The notes beneath the pieces were generated by a model. That model saw only the letters and a list, made by a program, of their open reading frames with translations, had not been told where the DNA came from and made no database searches. DNA of 64,000 nucleotides from Acidobacteriota bacterium (GTDB lineage: Bacteria > Acidobacteriota > Terriglobia > Terriglobales > SCQP01), in NCBI GenBank assembly GCA_027459505.1, contig DAIDIE010000018.1:83571-147570 (forward strand), given 5' to 3'. Shown in pieces: positions 35,916 through 46,205 of this stretch. The translations under genes and the position numbers were made by a program. How positions within the stretch are numbered: the stretch's first letter is position 1; each line of letters starts with the position of its first letter.

Positions 35916-36860
35916 ATGAACTCAGTCTTCGTTGGACCCTACGGCGTTCGCAGCGGCTGGCGAGCTGGGCTGTTCTATCTGATTATGATTGGTCCGCTGG
36001 CAGGCATAGCTGTGTTAATCCGCCATTTTCAAGCTGCACACACGGCACAGCACCTCACCACCCTGACACCCGCGCTTGCGATTTCAAATGAACTCAGCCT
36101 GTTGTTTTTTGTTGTGCTGGCGACGGTGGTGCTGCACGTTTTGGAGCGGAAATGGACGGCCGAAGGCCTGCAGCGGCGCCGCATCCACAGCGGCCTGCCT
36201 TTGAACCAGGAGGCTTGGGGCCGGGCCGCGGAAGGGGCGCTGTGGGGCTTTGGCGCGCTGTCGCTGCTGTTAGGCGTGCTCGCCTGGCATGGCAACTTCA
36301 GCCTGGGCGGACTTGTTTCGCATGGTCCCGCGATCGCCGGGGGCGTGGGCATCTGGGCGCTCGTCTTTATTCTGGTGGCGTTTACCGAGGAACTTGGTTT
36401 CCGGGGCTATTCGTTGTTCGCTCTGACGCAAGGCCGCGGCTTCTGGGTGGCGGCCGTGATCCTCTCTTTTGCGTTTGGAGCCATTCACCTGCAGAACAGC
36501 GGTGAAGGGCGGCTGGGCGCCTTGAGCGCTGGTTTGATCGGGCTGTTTTTTTGCTACACCGTGCGCCGAACGGGCACCCTGTGGTACGCCATCGGCTTTC
36601 ACGCCGCCTGGGATTTTGGCGAGACGTACTTCTACGGCGTGCCAGACAGTGGACTGCTGGCCAAGCCGACGCTTTTCGCCTCCAGTTTTCATGGCTCGCG
36701 CTGGTGGACCGGGGGCAGCATCGGTCCGGAGGGGAGCCTGGCTGTCTTTGCCTTGATTGCTTTGCTCTTTGTCCTGTTCAATTGGCGTGCGCGAGGGCTC
36801 CCTGGACGCCTGCCGGAGGAGGAGGCGCCAGCGGAGGCGTTGGAAAGCGCTCCAGCGTAA
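35916..36860 (+). CDS. CPBP family intramembrane metalloprotease
   Basis: This 314-residue protein has about eight hydrophobic segments and the CPBP (CaaX protease/Abi) motifs: EE at 158-159 with R163 (TEELGFRGYSL), FGAIHLQNSGE with H191, and IGFHAAWDFGE with H229. These are glutamate/histidine metal-binding proteases within the membrane; the substrate is unknown. A good ribosome binding site (CGGGAGTGAACT-ATG) supports the start. Two direct copies of CTCAGTCGAAGACA sit just upstream (about 35872-35900). Confidence 0.92.
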   Translation: MNSVFVGPYGVRSGWRAGLFYLIMIGPLAGIAVLIRHFQAAHTAQHLTTLTPALAISNELSLLFFVVLATVVLHVLERKWTAEGLQRRRIHSGLPLNQEAWGRAAEGALWGFGALSLLLGVLAWHGNFSLGGLVSHGPAIAGGVGIWALVFILVAFTEELGFRGYSLFALTQGRGFWVAAVILSFAFGAIHLQNSGEGRLGALSAGLIGLFFCYTVRRTGTLWYAIGFHAAWDFGETYFYGVPDSGLLAKPTLFASSFHGSRWWTGGSIGPEGSLAVFALIALLFVLFNWRARGLPGRLPEEEAPAEALESAPA

Positions 36861-36973
36861 TTACGCGGGACCAGTTGCGCGGAGGAGATGGCTGCCCAAT
36901 TTCGTACAGCGAGACGATTTGAAGCGCGCTTTGCGACAGGGTTACCATCAGGGGGTTGTTCTGGAGAGAATCC

Positions 36974-38512
36974 ATGCGTAAGCCGGCTTTTTGCGGACTG
37001 GCAGCCATTGCATTGCTGACACCGCTTTGCTCGCAAACCCCAGTTGCCAGCGTGCAGGTACAGACCGCACCGATGGCGCATCGTATTCCCCGCGATTTTG
37101 TGGGTATGAGCCTGGAGGTCAGCCCGGAGGGGCAGGGCCTCGACACCACCATGAACGCGCACGCGGAACGGCAAATCGTCTACGCGTTCGGCCAGCCAGG
37201 CGCCCCCAACCAGGTCTATTTTCAATTCATGCGCGATCTGGGCCCTGGCATCCTGCGCCTGGGAGGGAACAGTCAGGACAACACCTGTTGGGATCGCGCG
37301 GCGGCCCCCAGGCCGGAGTTGTGCCAGGCGGCGCTTACGCCAGGTATTGTGCAATTGTGGGGCGCGGCTGCGCGCGCCACGCATTGGAAGTTCACAGTTG
37401 GGCTGAATCTTAAGCAGAACGACCCAAACTGGGCGTTACGAGAAGTCGATGAAGGAGTTGCGCGCTATTTGCCCAGGAAGCAGGTATTGGGACTGGAAAT
37501 CGGCAATGAGCCGGAATTCTTTGGGCGCTCGGGCGCCCGTTCTAATCCGTACACCGCCCGCCAGAACGGCCTGGACGCGCTGGCCTATGCGCGCCGTTTT
37601 GCCCATGACCCAATAGCGCGGCGTTATCGCATCGTGGGCCCAGCCGCCTGCTGTCTGGGTTGGAACGCGCCGGATTTGGGCGTGTGGATAGATACGATCG
37701 GGCCGAACCGGGTCGCGCTGGCGACCGTACACAGCTACTTTGGCGATGTCTGTGGCCATCACACCTTCAGCCTGCAACAACTATTGGATCCCCAGCGCAT
37801 TGACCATCTGGGGCAGAGCGAGACCGTATTCGCGAGGGAGGCGCATCGGCGCGGGGTGCCCATCGCGCTGGCGGAGACCAATTCCGTGGCCTGCGGCGGT
37901 ATGCCAGGGGTAAGCGATTCGTTTGGTTCCGCGGTGTGGGGATTGGATTGGATGTTTACCGCCGCCAGCCACGGTTATCGCTCGATCAACTTCCACACCA
38001 GCTACCGTGCCGGGGGCAGTTCGTATATTCCAATTCAGGTTTACGGCAGGCAAAACGGGAAGGGCTGGACCTACCAGAACATCGCGCAGCCGCTCTTCTA
38101 CGCCATGTATGCCTTTGCCCGCAATGCCTCGGGACGCACCCTGCTGCCGGTACAGCTCACGACCCAAGCCAACGTGAAGGCCTATGCGGTCAGCCGCTGT
38201 GCCGGGTGTGGGGTGACCGTGTTTTTGATCAACAAGGACGCAACTGCTTCGGGAAACGTCAGCATCTCGTTGCAGGCGCCGCAAAACGCTGAGATTGCCG
38301 CGACCAAGTGGGGTGCGGCACGGCAATTATTGCTGCGCGCGCCCTCGCTGAGCGCCAAGGCCTCCGAAACCCGTTATGGGGGCGCGCAGTTCGACGCGCA
38401 GGGGCACATCCGCGGCGTGAAGTGGCAGCCGCTGGCTGGCAATGGGACCTACAGCGTGAACTTGCCGAACGCGGCGATCGTGATCGTGAAGGTGCCCGCC
38501 GCCAAACCGTAG
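36974..38512 (+). CDS. Secreted GH79-like glycosidase (beta-glucuronidase/heparanase type)
   Basis: This 512-residue protein has a signal peptide (MRKPAFCGLAAIALLTPLCS) and a TIM-barrel with the GH79 signatures ILRLGGNSQDNTCW (93-106), LGLEIGNEPEFF with the acid/base E179, and IALAETNSVACGGMPGVSDS with the nucleophile E301. The last 140 residues form the beta domain (VTVFLINKD, INLPNAAIVIV-like end). It likely removes glucuronic acid or a similar residue from extracellular glycans. ATG 36974 follows GGAGAGAATCC; a start at 36956 is less likely. Confidence 0.85.
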   Translation: MRKPAFCGLAAIALLTPLCSQTPVASVQVQTAPMAHRIPRDFVGMSLEVSPEGQGLDTTMNAHAERQIVYAFGQPGAPNQVYFQFMRDLGPGILRLGGNSQDNTCWDRAAAPRPELCQAALTPGIVQLWGAAARATHWKFTVGLNLKQNDPNWALREVDEGVARYLPRKQVLGLEIGNEPEFFGRSGARSNPYTARQNGLDALAYARRFAHDPIARRYRIVGPAACCLGWNAPDLGVWIDTIGPNRVALATVHSYFGDVCGHHTFSLQQLLDPQRIDHLGQSETVFAREAHRRGVPIALAETNSVACGGMPGVSDSFGSAVWGLDWMFTAASHGYRSINFHTSYRAGGSSYIPIQVYGRQNGKGWTYQNIAQPLFYAMYAFARNASGRTLLPVQLTTQANVKAYAVSRCAGCGVTVFLINKDATASGNVSISLQAPQNAEIAATKWGAARQLLLRAPSLSAKASETRYGGAQFDAQGHIRGVKWQPLAGNGTYSVNLPNAAIVIVKVPAAKP

Positions 38513-38535
38513 CTCGGTTAGCAATCAACCGGTCG

Positions 38536-38576
38536 CACCGCTGCGCTTCCGCCGGAAAGCCGGTTGCGCAGCGGTG
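38536..38576. terminator. Two-tier hairpin between convergent genes
   Basis: CACCGCTGCGC at 38536-38546 pairs with GCGCAGCGGTG at 38566-38576, and CCGG-AAAG-CCGG forms inside. It follows the glycosidase gene by 23 bp; no U-tract is present. Confidence 0.5.
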
Positions 38577-38618
38577 GAATTCACGCGCCTTGTGGCGCCA
38601 TGGTTGAGCCTTTGGTCT

Positions 38619-39044
38619 CTAGAAACGATCGACGGCCCCCGCTGAGGTGCGCACAATTCTCACGTAGGCCCAATAGGAAGCAGAAGCGCACAGAGCCAGT
38701 GCAAACATCACCTCATCGATTCCGCTACTGAGCGGATAAAAGGCCAGGTGCGGCCAATCCAGGATCGCGAAAATGAGCCAGCGCGCTGCAATGCAAGCAA
38801 GAATTGCGTAGAAGCCGGTACGTGGTTTCCAGACGTAAAGCACAAACAGTGGAAAAGCGGCCAAGGGAATCAAGGCGACTGCGAGTGCGGAGGGGCCGAA
38901 CGATCGTCCGCCCCAGAATCCGAGCGTCATCCAGCCAAAGAAGGACACCACCAAGGACCCGGCAAGCGCGAGCAGCGCAAACGACCAGTGGGTGATGCGA
39001 AGGGCGACTTCCATGAAGGCAGCGCCGCGCTTTGACACGGACAA
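38619..39044 (-). CDS. Small four-helix membrane protein of unknown function
   Basis: This 141-residue protein has about four transmembrane segments (FALLALAGSLVVSFFGWM, ALAVALIPLAAFPLFVLYVW, FYAILACIAARWLIFAI, VMFALALCASASYWAYV). A TTG start at 39044 is supported by AGGAGG 10 nt upstream; a GTG two codons in or ATG at 39014 are alternatives. It lies 62 bp after nuoN on the same strand but shows no link to complex I. Confidence 0.65.
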   Translation of the reverse strand: MSVSKRGAAFMEVALRITHWSFALLALAGSLVVSFFGWMTLGFWGGRSFGPSALAVALIPLAAFPLFVLYVWKPRTGFYAILACIAARWLIFAILDWPHLAFYPLSSGIDEVMFALALCASASYWAYVRIVRTSAGAVDRF

Positions 39045-39105
39045 GCTCGAGTACCCTCCTGGACGGAATCATCGGACCGCGAACGAGGAGCTCCAGTGGG
39101 GGCGT

Positions 39106-40563
39106 TTACCTTCCCGTCAGCGCCCCCGCGGAGTGGACAACGAAGTTCAGCAGGCTGTTCGGCGCAATGCCCAGCCAGAGGACGCCCACCGCACAGGCCA
39201 CCATCGCGACGTTCATGCTCAATGAGCGTTGCGGCTGAGAGACCTCCACGGTTGCGGGACGCATGTAGAGGAAGGCGATGACGCGCAGGTAGTAATAAGC
39301 CGCCAGAGCGCTGTTGAGCAGGCCGACAATGGCCAGGCCGACGAGGTGGTTCTGGAAGGCGGCTTTGAAGATAAACAGCTTGCCCAGGAAGCCGCCGGTG
39401 AGGGGAATGCCGATCAACGACAGCATGCAGATGGTCAGACAAACCGACTGCAGGGGAAAACGGAAGCCCAGGCCGGCGTAGTCGTGCAGATCGATGAAGC
39501 GTTCATTTTGCTGGGCCAGGTTGGAGATCACCGCGAAGGCGCCCAGATTCATGGCCACGTAGCAGGCCAGGTAAAACATGGCGGCTGAGATGCCGTGTTC
39601 GCCGAGTGCGGCGAAGGCGACCAGTACGTAACCGGCATGGGCGATGGAGGAGTAGGCCAGCATGCGCTTCATGTTGGTCTGGCGCAGCGCGCCCAGATTA
39701 CCGAGGCACATGGAGAGGATGGCCGCGACCCAGATCATCCAGAACCAGGTATGGCTGTAGCGGCCTAAGGCGACATAGAAAATGCGGAGAAAAACCGCAA
39801 AGGTGGCGGCTTTGGGGCCAGCCGACATAAAGGCGGTAACGGCTACCGGCGCGCCTTCATAGACATCCGGGGTCCAGACCTGGAAGGGAGCGGCGGAGAC
39901 TTTAAAGGCCAGTCCGACAAACATCAGCGCGGCTGCCACCAGGATCAAGCTGCCGTGTCCGGCCAAAACGTCGGAAAGACTGCGGGCAATCACGTAGAGG
40001 TTGGTGGAACCGGAAGCACCGTAGGTGAGGGCAATCCCATACAGAAAAAACGCGGTGGCGAAGGAGCCTAGCAGCAGGTATTTCAAGGCGGCTTCGCTGG
40101 AGCGCGCCGAGGCACGCCAGAATCCGCAGAGGGCGTAGCTGCAGATGGAGGAGATCTCCAGGCCGATGAAGACCATGATCAGCTCGACCGAGCCCGCCAT
40201 CAGGCACATGCCCACGGTAGCGAACAAGAGCAGGGCGTAGAACTCGCCGCGCTGCAGCCGCTGCGCGCGCAAGTACCCAATCGACAGCAGCAGGACTATG
40301 AGGGTGGCGGCGATGATGAGCCCGTGAAAGAAAAGGCTGAATCCATCCACCCGGAACATACCGGAAAAAGCTTCACCACGGTGAGCGGACTGCACCGCGA
40401 CTGAAGCCAGGGCGGCAGCGGTTCCAATCAAAGCGACCGTGCCGGACAGGGCGGCGCGGCTGCCGAGACGGGCGCCACCCTCGATGAGCATGATGAGCAC
40501 CGCGGTGGCGGTGAGCACCAGTTCGGGGAGAATGCGCAGGTAGTAGTCGGCGGGGACGTGCAT
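39106..40563 (-). CDS. nuoN: NADH-quinone oxidoreductase subunit N
   Basis: This 485-residue antiporter-like proton channel of complex I has about 14 transmembrane helices. Family motifs include FIGLEISSICSYALCGFWR, APFQVWTPDVYEGAPVAVTA and MKRMLAYSSIAHAGYVLVA. It starts MHVPADYYLRILPELVL in a TAATG overlap with nuoM and is the last gene of the cluster. Confidence 0.95.
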   Translation of the reverse strand: MHVPADYYLRILPELVLTATAVLIMLIEGGARLGSRAALSGTVALIGTAAALASVAVQSAHRGEAFSGMFRVDGFSLFFHGLIIAATLIVLLLSIGYLRAQRLQRGEFYALLLFATVGMCLMAGSVELIMVFIGLEISSICSYALCGFWRASARSSEAALKYLLLGSFATAFFLYGIALTYGASGSTNLYVIARSLSDVLAGHGSLILVAAALMFVGLAFKVSAAPFQVWTPDVYEGAPVAVTAFMSAGPKAATFAVFLRIFYVALGRYSHTWFWMIWVAAILSMCLGNLGALRQTNMKRMLAYSSIAHAGYVLVAFAALGEHGISAAMFYLACYVAMNLGAFAVISNLAQQNERFIDLHDYAGLGFRFPLQSVCLTICMLSLIGIPLTGGFLGKLFIFKAAFQNHLVGLAIVGLLNSALAAYYYLRVIAFLYMRPATVEVSQPQRSLSMNVAMVACAVGVLWLGIAPNSLLNFVVHSAGALTGR

Positions 40564-42107
40564 TACAGCACTCCTCTCTTCAGTTGCGCCAGCGGTGATG
40601 CGGTATTGGTGGCCGGCGCGGGAGCGGAAATCGGCTGCAGCGCCTGAGCGCTGAGCAGGGTTGGTTTCAGGAACAAGGGCGAGCCTACACCGAGCCACAG
40701 CGTCAGAATCGCCAGTCCGGCGAGCACCCACCCTTCCAGTGTGCCGACATCGGAGATAGCGGCATTGCCGGCCGCAGTGGCGTTGGGTTCTCCCCAGATG
40801 GTCAGGCGCGTCATGCGCAGCAGGTACATGGCGGATAGAATCACGCCCAGCGCGGCGATAATGCCGAACCAGTGTTGCGCGGTAAAGGCTCCCAGGAAGA
40901 TGAGGAACTCACCGATGAAGCCGCTGAGCAGCGGCAATCCAACCGCGGCCATTGCAAGCCAGACAAACAGGCCGGCAAAGACCGGCATTTGCGAGGCGAT
41001 GCCGCCAAAGTCACGCAGTTCCAGTGAGCCGCGCCGCGCGTAGAGAACGCCAACCAGGAGGAACAGGCCGGCTGTGGTGACGCCGTGGCTGATCATCTGA
41101 AACACCGCTCCCTGCGTGCCGATTGTGGTGAGGCTAAAGGCGCCGACCACAACCAGGCCCATATGGCTCAGCGAGCTGTACGCGATGATGCGCTTAAGAT
41201 TGGTTTGCACGAACGCCAGCAAGCCCCCGTAAACGACTCCGATCAGACCGAGGACGACCACCAGGGTTGCCAGCCGGTGGCTGGCGTTGGGGAAGAGCGT
41301 TACATCGAAGCGGATCAGGCCGTAGGCGCCCATCTTCGACATCAAACCCGCCAGCATGATCACCGCCGGCAAAGGCGCTTCGGTATAGGCCAGGGGCTGC
41401 CAGGTGTGGAGGGGGAAGATAGGGGTTTTGATGCAGAAGGCCACCAGAAAACCCAGGAAGAGCCAGACTTCCGTGTGGGGTGCGAGCACCACACTGCCCG
41501 AGGCTAGTTCGGTACGGATGGCGGTGACGTTGAAGGTGCCGGTCAGGTTGCGCAGCCACAGGATGGAACCGAGCATCAGCAGCGAGCCAGCCATGGTGTA
41601 AACAAAAAACTTCACCGCGGCAAACGAGCGCTGGGCGCCGCCCCAGGCGCCGATCATCAGCGCCATGGGAACCAGGGTGATCTCCCAGCAGACGTAAAAC
41701 AGGAACAAGTCGAGGCTGATGAAGACGCCAATGATACCGGCCTGCAGCAGCAGCAGCAGGAAATAGAAGCTCTTCACGTTGTGGCGGATGCTGTTCCAGG
41801 CGGTGAGCACGCTCACCAGGCTGAGCACGGTAGTCAGCACCACCAGCCAGAGGCTGATGCCGTCAACGCCCACGGCGTAGTGAATGTTGAGCGCGCTGAT
41901 CCAGGGTACGTCCTGGGCAAACTGCATGCCGCGCGCGGCGTTTTGAAAATGAAAAGGCAGATGCAGCGAGAGCAGCAAGGTGGCCAGGCTGCTGAGCAGC
42001 GCCAGCCAGCGTACCGCCCGTTCTCCTGGGGCGAGCAGCACCAGCAGAGCCCCAATCAAAGGTGCGATGAGCAGAGCGCTCAGAATGGAATGGTTCAACA
42101 AGTCCAT
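40563..42107 (-). CDS. nuoM: NADH-quinone oxidoreductase subunit M
   Basis: This 514-residue proton-channel subunit shows YVCWEITLVPMALMIGAWGG (with the key Glu), FPLHTWQPLAYTEAPLPAVI and LKRIIAYSSLSHMGLVVVGA. Length and motif order are normal. It follows nuoL after 73 bp, the largest gap near this end of the cluster. Confidence 0.96.
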   Translation of the reverse strand: MDLLNHSILSALLIAPLIGALLVLLAPGERAVRWLALLSSLATLLLSLHLPFHFQNAARGMQFAQDVPWISALNIHYAVGVDGISLWLVVLTTVLSLVSVLTAWNSIRHNVKSFYFLLLLLQAGIIGVFISLDLFLFYVCWEITLVPMALMIGAWGGAQRSFAAVKFFVYTMAGSLLMLGSILWLRNLTGTFNVTAIRTELASGSVVLAPHTEVWLFLGFLVAFCIKTPIFPLHTWQPLAYTEAPLPAVIMLAGLMSKMGAYGLIRFDVTLFPNASHRLATLVVVLGLIGVVYGGLLAFVQTNLKRIIAYSSLSHMGLVVVGAFSLTTIGTQGAVFQMISHGVTTAGLFLLVGVLYARRGSLELRDFGGIASQMPVFAGLFVWLAMAAVGLPLLSGFIGEFLIFLGAFTAQHWFGIIAALGVILSAMYLLRMTRLTIWGEPNATAAGNAAISDVGTLEGWVLAGLAILTLWLGVGSPLFLKPTLLSAQALQPISAPAPATNTASPLAQLKRGVL

Positions 42108-42180
42108 ACAATTTCGTGCAAACCCGGTAACAAGACCGGACCCGGGCTTTTCACGCCCAAGTCAAAACGGCCGGGGGCGG

Positions 42181-44157
<1,977 letters not shown>

Positions 44158-44226
44158 ACATGGCCACTTCGCTGAACGGCTACACGGTCAAAAAGACAGG
44201 GGCCGGGCGTCCGCCCGGCGAGAGCG

Positions 44227-44529
44227 CTAATCGCGCATCAGGCTGATCTTGTCGATACTCAAGGTGTGGCGGTTGCGCACGACCGACACGATGATCGCCA
44301 GGCCCACGGCCGCCTCCGCCGCCGCGACCACCATGACAAAGAACACAAAAATGTTGCCGTTGATTTGTTTCAAAAAATGACTGAAGGCGACAAACGACAG
44401 GTTGACGCCGTTCAGCATCAACTCGATGGAGATGAAGATGCTGATCACATCCGTTTTGAGCAGGAAGCCAGCCACTCCCAGGCAAAAGAGCAGCACGCTG
44501 AGAATCAGGTAATAAGACAAGGGAATCAC
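44227..44529 (-). CDS. nuoK: NADH-quinone oxidoreductase subunit K
   Basis: This 100-residue three-helix subunit has [40 protein letters not shown] with the conserved Glu, and [17 protein letters not shown] with the second Glu. It overlaps nuoJ by 4 nt. Confidence 0.97.
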   Translation of the reverse strand: MIPLSYYLILSVLLFCLGVAGFLLKTDVISIFISIELMLNGVNLSFVAFSHFLKQINGNIFVFFVMVVAAAEAAVGLAIIVSVVRNRHTLSIDKISLMRD

Positions 44530-45179
44530 GAGCGCACCTCCTCAGAGGAAGGGTGAGCCGGCAGGTCCGTACGCACCGGCTGTCCGGCTCCGTTATAGGT
44601 GGTTGAACCTTCCGTGGAGTCGTAGGGAATCAGATTGGGTTCGGGAGGCGCCTCACCGATGTACAACTTGCCCGGCGCCTCATCTTCGGTGTGCGCCGCA
44701 AGCAGCACTGCCCCCAGAATGCCTGCCAGGAAGAGGATGGAGGTGGCTTCGAAGGGCAGCAGATAGCTGCGGAACAGGGCGTCGCCGATCTGCGCCACGT
44801 GAACCACGTATTCGCCGCTGGTGAGCTTTACATTCTGGAAGTGAGCGGCGACCATGCCTCCCAGTTCGGCGATCAGGATGCCCAGCAGCGGGTAGCCCAG
44901 CGCGCGTGCGACGCGGCTGCGGCCGGGTGCCTCCGCCGGTTGCGCGTTGAGCAGCATGATGACAAAGACGAACAGCACCATGATCGCGCCGGCATAAACA
45001 ATGATCTGGATGGCGGCCACGAACTCCGCGCCCAGCAGCAGGTAGAGGGCCGCCAGCGCACCCATGACGGCGACCAGCGAAAGGGCGCTGTAAATGGGTT
45101 GCCGCTGCACCAGCAGGCTGATCGCGCCCGCCACCGCCAAACCGGCAAAGATGAAGAAAAGAACTGGATACATGGTCAC
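44526..45179 (-). CDS. nuoJ: NADH-quinone oxidoreductase subunit J
   Basis: This 217-residue membrane subunit has five hydrophobic segments with [40 protein letters not shown] and [20 protein letters not shown]. The C-terminal 45 residues are a hydrophilic extension. It follows nuoH by only 12 bp; nuoI, which normally lies between H and J, is absent. Confidence 0.95.
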   Translation of the reverse strand: MTMYPVLFFIFAGLAVAGAISLLVQRQPIYSALSLVAVMGALAALYLLLGAEFVAAIQIIVYAGAIMVLFVFVIMLLNAQPAEAPGRSRVARALGYPLLGILIAELGGMVAAHFQNVKLTSGEYVVHVAQIGDALFRSYLLPFEATSILFLAGILGAVLLAAHTEDEAPGKLYIGEAPPEPNLIPYDSTEGSTTYNGAGQPVRTDLPAHPSSEEVRS

Positions 45180-45191
45180 TCGCGATCCGCC

Positions 45192-46202
45192 TCAGCGCAA
45201 ACTGATTACCAGGCTCGTAACAAGCACGTTGGCCAGGGCCAGCGGCACCAGGAATTTCCAGCCAAAGCCCATCAACTGGTCGTAACGGAAGCGGGGCAAC
45301 GTTCCGCGCACCCAGATGAACAGGAAGAGGAAGAAAGCCGCCTTGAGACAAAACCAGAACACTGGAAGGATGGCTTGCAGCCACCCCGGGCCAAATACCC
45401 AGCCGTGCCACCCCCCCAGGAAGACCAGGGTGGCGATACAGCTTACGGTGATCATGTTGATGTATTCGGCCAAAAAGAACATGGCGAACTTCATCGAACT
45501 GTATTCGGTGTGGTAGCCGGCGCCCAATTCTCCTTCCGCTTCGGGAAGATCGAAAGGACTGCGGTTGGTCTCGGCGAAGGCGGCGGTCAAATAGATGAAG
45601 AAGGCCACAATCTGGGGAATCACATACCAGATATGGCTTTGCGCTTCAACGATGCCGCGCAGATCAAGCGTGCCGGCCAGCATAATGGGGCCGACGAGAG
45701 CCAATCCCAGGGCCAGCTCGTAGCTGATCATTTGGGATCCGCCGCGCAGCGAACCGAGGAAGGAATATTTGCTGTTGGAGGACCAGCCGGCCAGCACAAT
45801 TCCGTACACCCCAAGCGAGGTCACCGCCAGGATGAACAGGATACCGATGTTGATGTTGGTGATCTGCAGTGGTGTGGTGTAGCCGAGTACGTGGATATCG
45901 CGGCCCACGGGAATGATGGAAATGGGCAGCAGCGCCATGGTGACCGCGATGGCTGGCGCAATCAGGTACAACAGTTTATGCGCCGTGGAGGGCATGATGT
46001 CTTCTTTGGTAAGCAGCTTGACGGTGTCCGCCAGTGGCTGCAGAAGGCCAAACGGGCCCACACGGTTAGGGCCCAGGCGGTTCTGAATGCGGGCCACGAT
46101 CTTGCGCTCGGCGAGCTGAATGTAGGCCACCAACGACAGCAGGATGCCGATGGCGATCAGCGATTTCACCAGTGCAAACAGTAGGAAGACGGTGATGGGC
46201 AT
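45192..46202 (-). CDS. nuoH: NADH-quinone oxidoreductase subunit H
   Basis: This 336-residue subunit forms the quinone-chamber heel. It carries ERKIVARIQNRLGPNRVGPF, LLQPLADTVKLLTKEDI, AAFAETNRSPFDLPEAEGEL and GYHTEYSSMKFAMFFLAEY, all in expected order. The next gene downstream is nuoJ, not nuoI. Confidence 0.97.
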   Translation of the reverse strand: MPITVFLLFALVKSLIAIGILLSLVAYIQLAERKIVARIQNRLGPNRVGPFGLLQPLADTVKLLTKEDIMPSTAHKLLYLIAPAIAVTMALLPISIIPVGRDIHVLGYTTPLQITNINIGILFILAVTSLGVYGIVLAGWSSNSKYSFLGSLRGGSQMISYELALGLALVGPIMLAGTLDLRGIVEAQSHIWYVIPQIVAFFIYLTAAFAETNRSPFDLPEAEGELGAGYHTEYSSMKFAMFFLAEYINMITVSCIATLVFLGGWHGWVFGPGWLQAILPVFWFCLKAAFFLFLFIWVRGTLPRFRYDQLMGFGWKFLVPLALANVLVTSLVISLR

Positions 46203-46205
46203 CGC